Shown: positions 1 through 6,144, counted from the first letter of the stretch. The stretch: 7,574 bases of DNA from Acidobacteriota bacterium (GCA_021798655.1 JAJZFE010000064.1:1-7574); one strand, 5' to 3'. Made by a program: numbers and translations. Notes: generated from the letters alone by a model not told the origin.

Positions 1-198
1 ATGTCTTTCCTTCGCGGCTGACCGTGAGCGCAAGGTGGAGCTGGTACTTGCGTGAAGCTGCTTCTGGACGAAAAGACTGCTGGCGACACGGTGCTTGCCG
101 GATCGCAGGTTTTGGATGAACCTGCGCGAGGAGGCACTGAACTTCGGGTCGTTCTCGTAGGCGTAGACCCAGATGTTGGTGTTGAGATAAACGAGCAT
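1..198 (-). CDS. VapC-like PIN-domain toxin, 3' end outside window, probably degraded
   Basis: Reading the minus strand from the ATG at 198 gives an open frame to the window edge. It begins MLVYLNTNIWVYAYENDP, followed by KFSASSRRFIQNL and a GKHRVASSLFV segment near residues 33-43. This order is typical of the first third of PIN-domain ribonucleases such as VapC, which cut RNA with a cluster of acidic residues and are restrained by a cognate antitoxin. The family's first catalytic aspartate (LDTN) is Asn6 here (LNTN). After about residue 43 the frame reads as Gln/Ser/Thr/Arg-rich sequence that no longer resembles a PIN domain, where the conserved mid-domain glutamate would be expected. The ATG overlaps the upstream stop as TGATG, so translation is probably coupled to the gene before it. 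The start and family are well supported for the N-terminus only. I infer an inactive or truncated toxin, but the rest lies outside the window. Confidence 0.55.
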   Translation of the reverse strand, partial: MLVYLNTNIWVYAYENDPKFSASSRRFIQNLRSGKHRVASSLFVQKQLHASTSSTLRSRSAAKERH

Positions 199-374
199 CA
201 GGCAGAGAGAGCTGCGGCGTCGCGTTCCTGACGAAGGAAGGCGACGGGGCCGCCGACCTCGGCGTAGGCCGTCTGCTGTGCGAGACGTAGATCTTCGAAG
301 AGCGCCCACCATTGGTCGCGGGAGAGCTGGCTGGTGTCGTCAGAGTGCGTCGAGATGACAGGTGCGGTGGACAT
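198..374 (-). CDS. Small protein in antitoxin position, upstream of PIN gene
   Basis: Predicted protein of 58 residues. I chose the ATG at 374 because an AGGAAGAG Shine-Dalgarno stretch lies just upstream; a longer frame from 434 lacks this and its extra N-terminus looks like read-through of the leader. The sequence is acidic and has no membrane segment or signal peptide. A polar N-terminus (STHSDDTSQL) is followed by a probably helical stretch, SRDQWWALFEDLRLAQQ, and then an Ala-rich end. I do not recognise a specific antitoxin fold: there is no clear ribbon-helix-helix or AbrB pattern. The role as antitoxin is inferred only from its size, its place immediately before a VapC-like gene, and the TGATG stop/start overlap typical of coupled toxin-antitoxin genes. 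Its N-terminal DNA-binding part may be lost or unusual. Confidence 0.5.
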   Translation of the reverse strand: MSTAPVISTHSDDTSQLSRDQWWALFEDLRLAQQTAYAEVGGPVAFLRQERDAAALSA

Positions 375-426
375 AGCTCTTCCTGCAGAGGAGTGTAGCC
401 GATTGGGTGGGCTTTGGTCATCTTGA

Positions 427-457
427 AACCCCACATCTCAGAGGCGAGATATGGGTT
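427..457. repeat. Imperfect palindrome (intergenic hairpin repeat)
   Basis: Left arm AACCCCACATCTC (427-439) pairs with right arm GAGATATGGGTT (446-457) around a six-base AGAGGC loop, with one bulged C and one G-U type pair. There is no T-tract on either side, so it is not a good intrinsic terminator. The 'CCCACATCTC...GAGATATGGG' form resembles a dispersed element I associate with Terriglobia genomes. That is from memory, not a search. It lies upstream of the small antitoxin-position gene, within its possible leader. Confidence 0.5.
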
Positions 458-493
458 CCCAATGTCGCGTTTAGGGCGAAGAGATCAGATGTA

Positions 494-543
494 GGCCACC
501 CTCCGAGGGCATGAATGGGCCACCCATGATGAGTGGGCCACCC
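494..543. repeat. Three copies of a GGCCACCC box
   Basis: GGCCACCC occurs at 494-501, 518-525 and 536-543. The last two are extended to TGGGCCACCC and are separated by ATGATGAG. A GC-only run (CCGCCCCGCCCGCGCCCG) follows directly. Clusters of TGGGCCACCC with ATGA spacers resemble intergenic repeats I recall from Acidobacteriota genomes. Function is unknown. The cluster marks the left border of the low-GC segment. Confidence 0.5.
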
Positions 544-561
544 GCCCCGCCCGCGCCCGTT

Positions 562-590
562 TTGAGCCGCCACGCGCGTAGATGTAGAGT
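562..590 (+). promoter_or_regulatory. Possible sigma70-type promoter of the secreted-protein gene
   Basis: TTGAGC at 562-567 and TAGAGT at 585-590 are separated by 17 bases. Each matches four of six positions of the -35 and -10 consensus. The pair lies about 70 bases before the ATG at 659 and is the best-spaced pair I found there. The match is weak and may be chance. Confidence 0.25.
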
Positions 591-658
591 GTTAAAAGCA
601 GAAACCACGAGCAGGGCGCATATGGCCTGAATTTCGCGATCATAATTGAGGCAAACTG

Positions 659-1729
659 ATGAAAAAGATGAAACTTTTTTTACCTCTCGCAGCAATTTGG
701 TTGTACGTCTCGATATCACTATCACAGACTGTTATCGCCCCGGCGAATAAGAAAGCCTCGTTCAACTTATCAGTTACATCTGATAGGCCTGCGATTGAAA
801 AAACTCTCGAAGAGGAAGAGACGGCAGCGTGCGTTGGGCAAGGGGATGCCTCAACCTGTCATACGAGATTTTACAATAGTCTCAAATTTAAGGTTGTGCC
901 TCTTGACCCAAATGGTGCCTTGGGAATGATTGTCGACTTTTCGGATTCAGGCATCTGTGGTTCGTCAGGATGCACACTTATCATGCTCAGGCGTATCGGT
1001 AGCGACTACCAAAAAGTCCTTGATGGTTTTGGATATCGTTTGAAATTCAAGGCATCAACGACAAATGGCTATTACGACGTAGAGGAAGACAGCAAGGGCA
1101 AGGATATTTTGTCAGTTAAGAAGACTACATACATCTGGTCAGGTTCCAGTTATGTAAATCAGGCAGATCCGGGAGAAGGCAAGCAGGTTACGAGCGAGGC
1201 AAAACGGCTGGATTACTTGGCAATCCTGAAGCGTGAGAAGTTTGCGGAGCAGCTGACTTTGCGGTCCTCTAAACAGATTTACTGGTGTGCCGCAGGAGCG
1301 CGTGGCGAGCTTCTAGCTGGATATATAACCACTAGCCAGTTGTCACCAAATACTTTTGCGTTGATCGGTACCCATTCTTCTCTCTACCCCGACCTATACA
1401 GACGGGGATTTAGGTTCAGTGGTGTATGGGATAGAGATCAACTCATAAAGACCGTCGGGTTGAGTGCCAATGGGCCCGTTGCGTCTACAGCAAACAAGGT
1501 TTCTGATCGAGATGGCAGCTTTTATGATTACGCGTTTGGTGTGCTAATAATCGTCGCGAACGGATTGGAGATCGGCGGAGATCGAGCTAAAGAAGCCAAC
1601 CGTTATCGAAATGTCGTCGATGGGCAGGCTATTACTTCTTGCATTCCCGATGTTGCGCCGGATTCTTGTCCAGCGGGCCAGAAGGGAATGCTGATGCCAG
1701 GAGTTGGCAGTATTTGCACCTCCCGTTGA
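659..1729 (+). CDS. Secreted protein of unknown function with eight cysteines
   Basis: Protein of 356 residues. The start is well supported: GAGG at 648-651 sits seven bases before the ATG. The N-terminus has two lysine clusters, then a hydrophobic stretch (LFLPLAAIWLYVSISLS), a Sec signal peptide probably cleaved near residue 22. There is no lipobox cysteine. The mature part has eight cysteines (58, 67, 100, 105, 210, 328, 337, 353), an even number compatible with disulfides outside the cytoplasm. Residues 85-145 include GICGSSGCTLIMLRR and a Gly/Tyr-rich stretch; residues 235-300 are Tyr/Arg/Asp-rich with a short hydrophobic segment (YAFGVLIIVANG). I recognise no named domain and propose no function. 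Base composition differs from the neighbours: 25 of 60 bases are G or C at 1081-1140, against 36 of 60 at 5041-5100 in the downstream lipoprotein gene. This suggests acquisition from elsewhere. It has no same-strand partner. Confidence 0.75.
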   Translation: MKKMKLFLPLAAIWLYVSISLSQTVIAPANKKASFNLSVTSDRPAIEKTLEEEETAACVGQGDASTCHTRFYNSLKFKVVPLDPNGALGMIVDFSDSGICGSSGCTLIMLRRIGSDYQKVLDGFGYRLKFKASTTNGYYDVEEDSKGKDILSVKKTTYIWSGSSYVNQADPGEGKQVTSEAKRLDYLAILKREKFAEQLTLRSSKQIYWCAAGARGELLAGYITTSQLSPNTFALIGTHSSLYPDLYRRGFRFSGVWDRDQLIKTVGLSANGPVASTANKVSDRDGSFYDYAFGVLIIVANGLEIGGDRAKEANRYRNVVDGQAITSCIPDVAPDSCPAGQKGMLMPGVGSICTSR

Positions 1730-1763
1730 GACAACGACCTAAAGCGATTCACTCACGACGCCT

Positions 1764-1797
1764 AGTTCAGCGCAGGTCTTGATTCTTGCGCTGAACT
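1764..1797. terminator. Perfect 11-bp inverted repeat between convergent genes
   Basis: AGTTCAGCGCA (1764-1774) and TGCGCTGAACT (1787-1797) are exact reverse complements around a 12-base loop. The element lies between the stop of the secreted-protein gene (1729, +) and that of the metallopeptidase gene (1866, -), where a bidirectional terminator would be placed. No T-tract follows on the plus strand and none on the minus strand, so it is not a classical intrinsic terminator. A binding site or Rho-assisted terminator is also possible. Confidence 0.45.
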
Positions 1798-1865
1798 CCG
1801 CCGCGAAACTGCGAGCATACAGGAGTGGCCTAGGATAGCGTCGGGGGAGTAGTCAATATGTAGAA

Positions 1866-2315
1866 TTATTTTTGCTTGGGCAAATGAATATTTGTGGCAA
1901 AAGAAGAGACTCGAGGTCGTATGCTAAGGCATTTCTTTTCTGCTTCCATCAATAATTTGTAAGCGGGATGCCTTGTGTCATTAACACTCCAGTAATATTG
2001 ACGTAAGCTTTCATGTAGTCTCTTCCAGCCTTGTTCATCAAAATTGCTGTTGTAGCGTTCCAGCGCCCATTTCCACGCGTTTGTCTCGGCATCGAGCTTT
2101 TCATGTGGATTGGCAGAATCGTTTCGTGCATCGCAGTGGATGTGCCCTATTTCGTGAAGCGCAACTACGAGGTCTCCTGAGTTGGCGATATGCTTAACCC
2201 ACACAGTCCTCTGCTGACGGCTTGCGCAATTGTCGCCGTTCTTAATCCATACAATCCGGATCTCAAATTCTTCGCCTATCTTGTCGATTTTCCGTTTCAT
2301 TTCCCCGGTTGTCAT
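1866..2315 (-). CDS. Short HEIGH zinc metallopeptidase, ImmA/IrrE-like
   Basis: Protein of 149 residues. GAAGG six bases before the ATG at 2315 supports this start; an inner ATG at codon 6 has a GGGG too close to it. Residues 48-60 read DLVVALHEIGHIH, an HExxH zinc site (His54, Glu55, His58). A second helix at 74-86 (LDAETNAWKWALE) offers Glu77 as the likely third ligand, in the spacing of the ImmA/IrrE (DUF955) group, where ExxAnxFA-type helices follow HExxH. Members of that group cleave repressors, for example ImmA of ICEBs1 and IrrE of Deinococcus. No signal peptide or membrane segment is seen, so it is probably cytoplasmic. The usual partners, a helix-turn-helix domain in the same protein or an adjacent repressor gene, are absent from the window, so the substrate is unknown. 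The gene is low in GC like its convergent neighbour and follows uvrB on the same strand, separated by 159 bases that hold a possible own promoter. Confidence 0.75.
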   Translation of the reverse strand: MTTGEMKRKIDKIGEEFEIRIVWIKNGDNCASRQQRTVWVKHIANSGDLVVALHEIGHIHCDARNDSANPHEKLDAETNAWKWALERYNSNFDEQGWKRLHESLRQYYWSVNDTRHPAYKLLMEAEKKCLSIRPRVSSFATNIHLPKQK

Positions 2316-2362
2316 TTGTAGCCTTCTTGGCCATTATTAGCCCGTCAGTTTGTGCTGCACTA

Positions 2363-2391
2363 TATAAATACCGAGTAATTGAAATTTTCAA
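2363..2391 (-). promoter_or_regulatory. Possible promoter, with overlapping palindrome, of the metallopeptidase gene
   Basis: On the minus strand TTGAAA (2391-2386) and TTTATA (2368-2363) are separated by 17 bases, about 50 bases before the ATG at 2315. The -35 box is half of a 13-bp palindrome, TTGAAATTTTCAA (2379-2391), which could be an operator. The surrounding AT-rich sequence makes chance matches easier. Confidence 0.35.
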
Positions 2392-2429
2392 CGCTATTGA
2401 ACTGATTTTGCTAATAGTGGTCTCGGAAT

Positions 2430-2466
2430 TTGTTCTTCGGCTACGCTGCGCTCCGCACAGAATGAC
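2430..2466. repeat. Putative dispersed intergenic element downstream of uvrB
   Basis: The GC-rich stretch TTCTTCGGCTACGCTGCGC followed by TCCGCACAGAATGACA sits abruptly between AT-rich sequence and the uvrB stop at 2475-2477. Its form, alternating GCTACGCT/GCGCTCCGC followed by ACAGAATGACA, resembles short elements I recall as widely repeated in Terriglobia. It has no perfect hairpin and no T-tract, so I see no intrinsic terminator for uvrB. It marks the right border of the low-GC segment. Confidence 0.4.
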
Positions 2467-2474
2467 ATTCGTCC

Positions 2475-4469
2475 TCAAATGAAGAGGAATTCTTTATTTC
2501 GAAGATCCTTCACGGTATCTCTTAGTTTGGCGGCTTTTTCGAATTCGAACTTTTTGGCGGCTTCGCGCATGTCGGATTCGAGGTTGGCGATGTAGGTGTC
2601 GAGGTCGGCCTGGGTGGCGAAGTCGAGGGCCTCCGTGGCGATGTCGTCGTTGGTGAGGTCGGCGTAGTCGGCGTTGGTGACGGTGGCCAGGGAGTCGTCG
2701 AGGCTGCGGATGACGGTCTGTGGGGTGATGCCGTGTTCGGTGTTGTAGGCGACTTGTTTTTCGCGGCGGCGGTCGGTCTCGTCGATGGCGCGACGCATGG
2801 AGTCGGTCATCTTATCCGCGTACAAGATTGCGCGGCCTTCGAGGTGGCGGGCGGCGCGGCCGATGGTCTGGATGAGCGAGCCCTGCGAGCGGAGGAAGCC
2901 TTCCTTGTCCGCGTCGAGGATGGCGACTAAAGAGACTTCAGGAAGATCCAAACCTTCTCTTAAAAGATTGATGCCGATGAGCACGTCGTACTCGCCTTTG
3001 CGGAGCGCGCGGAGCAGGCGGATGCGTTCGAGCGTGTCGATCTCGGAGTGCATGTAGCGGCAGCGGACGCCGACCTCGGTGTAGTAGTTGGCGAGGTCTT
3101 CGGCCATGCGTTTGGTGAGCGTGGTGACGAGGACGCGCTGGTTGGCGGCGGCGCGGTCGCGGATCTCGGCGAGGAGGTCGTCGATCTGGCCCTTGACGGG
3201 GCGAATCTCGACCTGCGGATCGACGAGGCCGGTGGGACGGATGATCTGTTCGACGACAACTCCAGCGGACTTCGTCAGCTCGTAGGGGCCGGGCGTGGCG
3301 GAGACGTAGATGATCTGGCCGACGCGCGACTCCCACTCCTCGAAGCGCAGCGGGCGGTTGTCCATGGCGGAGGGCAGGCGGAAACCGTACTCGACGAGGT
3401 TCTGCTTGCGGGAGCGGTCGCCGTGCCACATGGCGTGGAGCTGCGGGACGGTGACGTGCGACTCGTCGATGAAGGTGAGGAAGTCGCGGGGGAAGTAGTC
3501 GAGCAGTGTGGGCGGGGGCTCGCCGGGCAGGCGGCCGGAGAAGTGGCGCGAGTAGTTTTCGATGCCGTGGCAGAAGCCGACGGACTTGATCATCTCGAGG
3601 TCGAAGCGGGTGCGCTGGTGAATGCGCTGCGAGGCGACGAGGCGGCCCTCCTTTTCGAGCTGTGCCTCCCACTCGGCGAGCTCGGCGAGGATGCTGTTGA
3701 CGGCGGTGGTCTTGCGCTCGGGCTGCACGACGTAGTGGCTCTTGGGGTAGATGGGCAGGCGCGAATACTTTTCGCGGACGGTGCCGAAGAGCGGGTCGAT
3801 CTGGGAGAGGCCGTCGATCTCGTCGCCGAAGAGCTCGATGCGGAAGGCGTTCTCGTCGTAGGTGGGGAAGACTTCGATGATGTCGCCGCGGACGCGGAAG
3901 GTGCCGCGGCGGAAGTCGACGTCGTTGCGCTCGTAGAGGATCTCGACGAGGCGGCGGGTGATGTCTTCGCGCTTGATGCGCTGGCCTTTTTCAAGCAGCA
4001 GCAACATGCCGTAGTAAGCCTCCGGCGAGCCGAGGCCGTAGATGCAGCTGACCGAGCTGACGATGATGCAGTCGCGGCGCTCGAAGAGAGAGCGCGTGGC
4101 GGAGAGACGGAGCTTGTCCAGCTCGTCGTTGATGGTGGACTCTTTTTCGATGTAGAGGTCGCCGGCGGGGATGTAGGCCTCGGGCTGGTAGTAGTCGTAG
4201 TAGGAGACGAAGTACTCAACGGCGTTGTGGGGGAAGAACTGTTTGAACTCGTGGTAGAGCTGCGCGGCGAGCGTCTTGTTGTGCGCGAGGATGAGCGCGG
4301 GTCGCTGGGACTGCTCGATGATCTTGGCCATGGTGAAGGTCTTGCCGGAGCCGGTGACGCCGAGCAGGACCTGGTCCTTGTCTTCGGCGGCGAGGCCGGA
4401 GGTGAGTTCGCCAATGGCGCGGGGCTGGTCGCCCTGCGGGGTGTAGTCGGAGACGAGCTGGAAGTCCAT
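2475..4469 (-). CDS. uvrB: UvrABC excision-repair helicase subunit B
   Basis: Protein of 664 residues, the usual UvrB length and complete at both ends. UvrB receives damaged DNA from UvrA, checks the lesion with its beta-hairpin and recruits UvrC for incision. Visible in order: Walker A GVTGSGKT (37-44); [11 protein letters not shown] and following (91-115), the lesion-probing beta-hairpin; Walker B DESH (335-338); SATPG (390-394); [13 protein letters not shown] (499-511); QTIGRAAR (534-541); and a C-terminal UVR motif (about 625-660, [11 protein letters not shown]) that contacts UvrC. An in-frame TGA nine bases before the ATG rules out a longer start. The leader before the ATG (CTGATCTCTT) has no Shine-Dalgarno sequence, so initiation may depend on other features. 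The divergent region upstream carries a dyad that may control it; SOS control is possible but I cannot assign a LexA site. Identity is secure. Confidence 0.99.
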   Translation of the reverse strand: MDFQLVSDYTPQGDQPRAIGELTSGLAAEDKDQVLLGVTGSGKTFTMAKIIEQSQRPALILAHNKTLAAQLYHEFKQFFPHNAVEYFVSYYDYYQPEAYIPAGDLYIEKESTINDELDKLRLSATRSLFERRDCIIVSSVSCIYGLGSPEAYYGMLLLLEKGQRIKREDITRRLVEILYERNDVDFRRGTFRVRGDIIEVFPTYDENAFRIELFGDEIDGLSQIDPLFGTVREKYSRLPIYPKSHYVVQPERKTTAVNSILAELAEWEAQLEKEGRLVASQRIHQRTRFDLEMIKSVGFCHGIENYSRHFSGRLPGEPPPTLLDYFPRDFLTFIDESHVTVPQLHAMWHGDRSRKQNLVEYGFRLPSAMDNRPLRFEEWESRVGQIIYVSATPGPYELTKSAGVVVEQIIRPTGLVDPQVEIRPVKGQIDDLLAEIRDRAAANQRVLVTTLTKRMAEDLANYYTEVGVRCRYMHSEIDTLERIRLLRALRKGEYDVLIGINLLREGLDLPEVSLVAILDADKEGFLRSQGSLIQTIGRAARHLEGRAILYADKMTDSMRRAIDETDRRREKQVAYNTEHGITPQTVIRSLDDSLATVTNADYADLTNDDIATEALDFATQADLDTYIANLESDMREAAKKFEFEKAAKLRDTVKDLRNKEFLFI

Positions 4470-4479
4470 AAGAGATCAG

Positions 4480-4514
4480 GATACGAGATGCGAGACAGGA
4501 GATGCGAGCCGCAA
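4480..4514. repeat. Degenerate heptanucleotide tandem repeat in the uvrB leader
   Basis: Successive seven-base units read GATACGA, GATGCGA, GACAGGA, GATGCGA and then a decayed GCCGCAA. The exact ten-mer GAGATGCGAG occurs at 4485-4494 and again at 4499-4508, 14 bases (two units) apart. It lies 10-45 bases upstream of the uvrB ATG, within the probable untranslated leader, and occupies the place where a Shine-Dalgarno sequence is missing. Confidence 0.55.
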
Positions 4515-4520
4515 GACTGT

Positions 4521-4546
4521 TCTGCTGACAGCGGTATGTCAGCAGA
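4521..4546. promoter_or_regulatory. Perfect 10-bp dyad upstream of uvrB, candidate operator or leader hairpin
   Basis: TCTGCTGACA (4521-4530) and TGTCAGCAGA (4537-4546) are exact reverse complements around GCGGTA. A further half-site, ATGTCAGC, seen at 4536-4543 in the right arm, recurs at 4584-4591. Overlapping the left arm is CTGT-N7-ACAG (4517-4531), one base shorter than the enterobacterial LexA box (CTGT-N8-ACAG). No T-tract follows, so this is more likely a protein-binding dyad or leader hairpin than a terminator. It could serve uvrB (-), the lipoprotein gene (+), or both. Confidence 0.45.
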
Positions 4547-4611
4547 GCGCGGGTGGGTTTCCGATGCGGGACAGGTGAATGAAATGTCAGCGAGTATTTA
4601 CAGCGGGCAGT

Positions 4612-4644
4612 CAACCCTTGGGATAGGGTTGGCGTCTAGGGTTG
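4612..4644. repeat. CAACCC/GGGTTG inverted repeat with duplicated TAGGGTTG
   Basis: CAACCC (4612-4617) can pair with GGGTTG at 4626-4631 around eight bases. TAGGGTTG is duplicated directly at 4624-4631 and 4637-4644, 13 bases apart, so the left arm has two alternative partners. It lies about 95 bases before the lipoprotein start. The role is unknown and short GC-rich arms can arise by chance. Confidence 0.3.
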
Positions 4645-4737
4645 CAGTGCGTCCATGCGGAAGCGCGTAACTCGTATAGCCAGCATAGGTTAGCGGGGGT
4701 TCGGACTCGTGGCACGACGCACAGAAAGAAGGCAGTG

Positions 4738-6144
4738 ATGGCAAGTCAGATTCGGATGTTCGCGATCGGTACGCTGTCGATGGCAGCGGTCGTTTTGCTG
4801 GCGTCGTGTGCCGGTAATAGTGTTGCGGGAACGACGAGCACGATCAACCCAGCGGTGGCGGCAACGTCGACGCCGATGGTGTTGACCGATGCTCCTGGCG
4901 ACGAAGTGGTGAACCTTGGGCTGACGATCAACAGCATTGTGTTGACCGATGCAGCGGGCAAGACGGCGAGCGTGCTGGGTGCGCCGGTGACGGTGGAGGG
5001 AACGCATCTGGATGCGCTGCAGGAGCCGCTGCAGAGCCCGCTGAGTGTGCCGCAGGACACGTATGTGTCGGCGACATTTGTGGTGGCGAATCCGACGGTG
5101 ACGTATGAAGATCCGACGACGGACCTGCCGGTAACGGCGACGCCGACGTTGACGACCTCGACGGTGACGGTGACGTTTGCGACGCCGATTGTGGTGGGAG
5201 CGACCTCATCGCCACTGGTGTTTGACCTGCTGGTTGGGCCGTCGGTGACGATAGCCGGCACCACGGTGACGGTGACGCCGACGTTCAACGTGTCGCAGGA
5301 AACGGTGAACGACCATCCCAGCAACGAGTCGCAGGGCCGGTTGGAGGGCTTCTTCGGCCAGGTGGTGGGCGTGAGCGGAACGACGCTGACGGTTCGCATT
5401 CCGAACGGAACCACGCTGACTGTGGCGACGGACTCGACGACCGTGCTGCAGGGTGTGACGGCGCTGAGCCAGCTGACGGCCAATGAACTGGTGAGTGTTG
5501 GCCTGCGCGAGACGACGGCGGGCACGCTGCTGGCCGAACGGGTGACGCAGCTGACAAACTCGGCCGAGGACCTGTACATCGGACCGGTGGGCACGGTGAC
5601 CGGCTCGCCGGCGACGAGCCTGACGCAGGTAGCTCGGCTGCAGCTGGTGAGCAGCGGCGCGCCTGCAACGGGCGCAGTGAACACCGTGGACTTGAACAGC
5701 GCGACGCAGTTCACGCTGGCGCCGATGTCAGCGACGCTGCCCACGCTTCCGTTTACGCCGGTGTTCACGGCCGCGACGCTGATGGGCGGTCAGCAGGTTG
5801 CGGTGACGACGTCGAGCAGGAATGGCTCGGCGCTGGTAGCGGACTCGGTGACGCTGGTGCCGCAGACGGTGGACGGCACGGTGACGGCGGTGTCCAATGC
5901 AGGCGGCGTCCCGATGTATACCTTGACGCTGGTGGCCGGCTCTGCGCTGGCTGTGGCCAGCGGGCAGGCGACGGTGTATGTGTACGGCGGGCAGCAGATG
6001 GAAGACATGAACGCGTCGTCCATCGCGCAGCTGAGTGCGGTGCGCTTCCACGGACTGCTGTTCAACGACAAGGGGACGCTGCGGCTGGTTGCTTTGACCA
6101 GTCATGACAAGGCACCCAGCGCTGATCCGCAGACCGACCACTAA
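4738..6144 (+). CDS. Beta-rich lipoprotein with DUF4382-like and DUF5666-like segments
   Basis: I place the start at the ATG at 4738, preceded by AAGAAGG (4726-4732) at a five-base distance; the frame is open further upstream to 4642, but that extension would bury the signal peptide. The 468-residue product begins with a basic/hydrophobic signal and the lipobox LLASC (Cys24), so it should be lipid-anchored in the cell envelope. Residues 46-190, starting VLTDAPGDEVVNLGLTINSIVLTDA, resemble DUF4382, a beta-sandwich domain. Residues 202-275 (EGFFGQVVGVSGTTLTV, then ALSQLTANELVSVG) match the DUF5666 pattern of a 'GxVxxVSGxTLTV' strand pair followed by a 'L..G..V.V' segment. Related repeats follow, the last at about 379-455 (DGTVTAVSNAG). 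The protein is very rich in Thr, Val, Ala and Ser and has no visible catalytic motif. Such proteins are frequent in Acidobacteriota; their function is not established. The gene ends at a strong terminator, so it is probably transcribed alone. Confidence 0.85.
   Translation: MASQIRMFAIGTLSMAAVVLLASCAGNSVAGTTSTINPAVAATSTPMVLTDAPGDEVVNLGLTINSIVLTDAAGKTASVLGAPVTVEGTHLDALQEPLQSPLSVPQDTYVSATFVVANPTVTYEDPTTDLPVTATPTLTTSTVTVTFATPIVVGATSSPLVFDLLVGPSVTIAGTTVTVTPTFNVSQETVNDHPSNESQGRLEGFFGQVVGVSGTTLTVRIPNGTTLTVATDSTTVLQGVTALSQLTANELVSVGLRETTAGTLLAERVTQLTNSAEDLYIGPVGTVTGSPATSLTQVARLQLVSSGAPATGAVNTVDLNSATQFTLAPMSATLPTLPFTPVFTAATLMGGQQVAVTTSSRNGSALVADSVTLVPQTVDGTVTAVSNAGGVPMYTLTLVAGSALAVASGQATVYVYGGQQMEDMNASSIAQLSAVRFHGLLFNDKGTLRLVALTSHDKAPSADPQTDH

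Noticed and set aside
1..55. Plus-strand C-terminal coding tail ending in TGA at 53-55
   Set aside because: Reads plausibly as protein, but 17 codons at a window edge, overlapping the minus-strand PIN frame, are too few to list as a gene. It is kept only as part of the PIN finding.
471..725. 84-codon minus-strand frame across the intergenic repeats
   Set aside because: It overlaps the start of the secreted-protein gene and mainly translates the GGCCACCC repeats; no supporting signals.
2263..2334. 23-codon polar peptide MAKKATNDNRGNETENRQ... overlapping the metallopeptidase start
   Set aside because: It lies in another frame over the peptidase's ribosome-binding site and first codons, with no Shine-Dalgarno of its own. 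A leader peptide is possible but unsupported.
3048..4670. 540-codon open frame on the plus strand opposite uvrB
   Set aside because: It is antisense to a full, highly conserved uvrB and its product is a Val/Asp/Glu/Ala/Gly-biased mirror of GC-rich codons with no domain. It is a shadow frame.
4746..5768. 340-codon open frame antisense to the lipoprotein gene
   Set aside because: Ser/Thr/Val-rich reverse reading of a Thr/Val-rich gene, with no ribosome site or domain.
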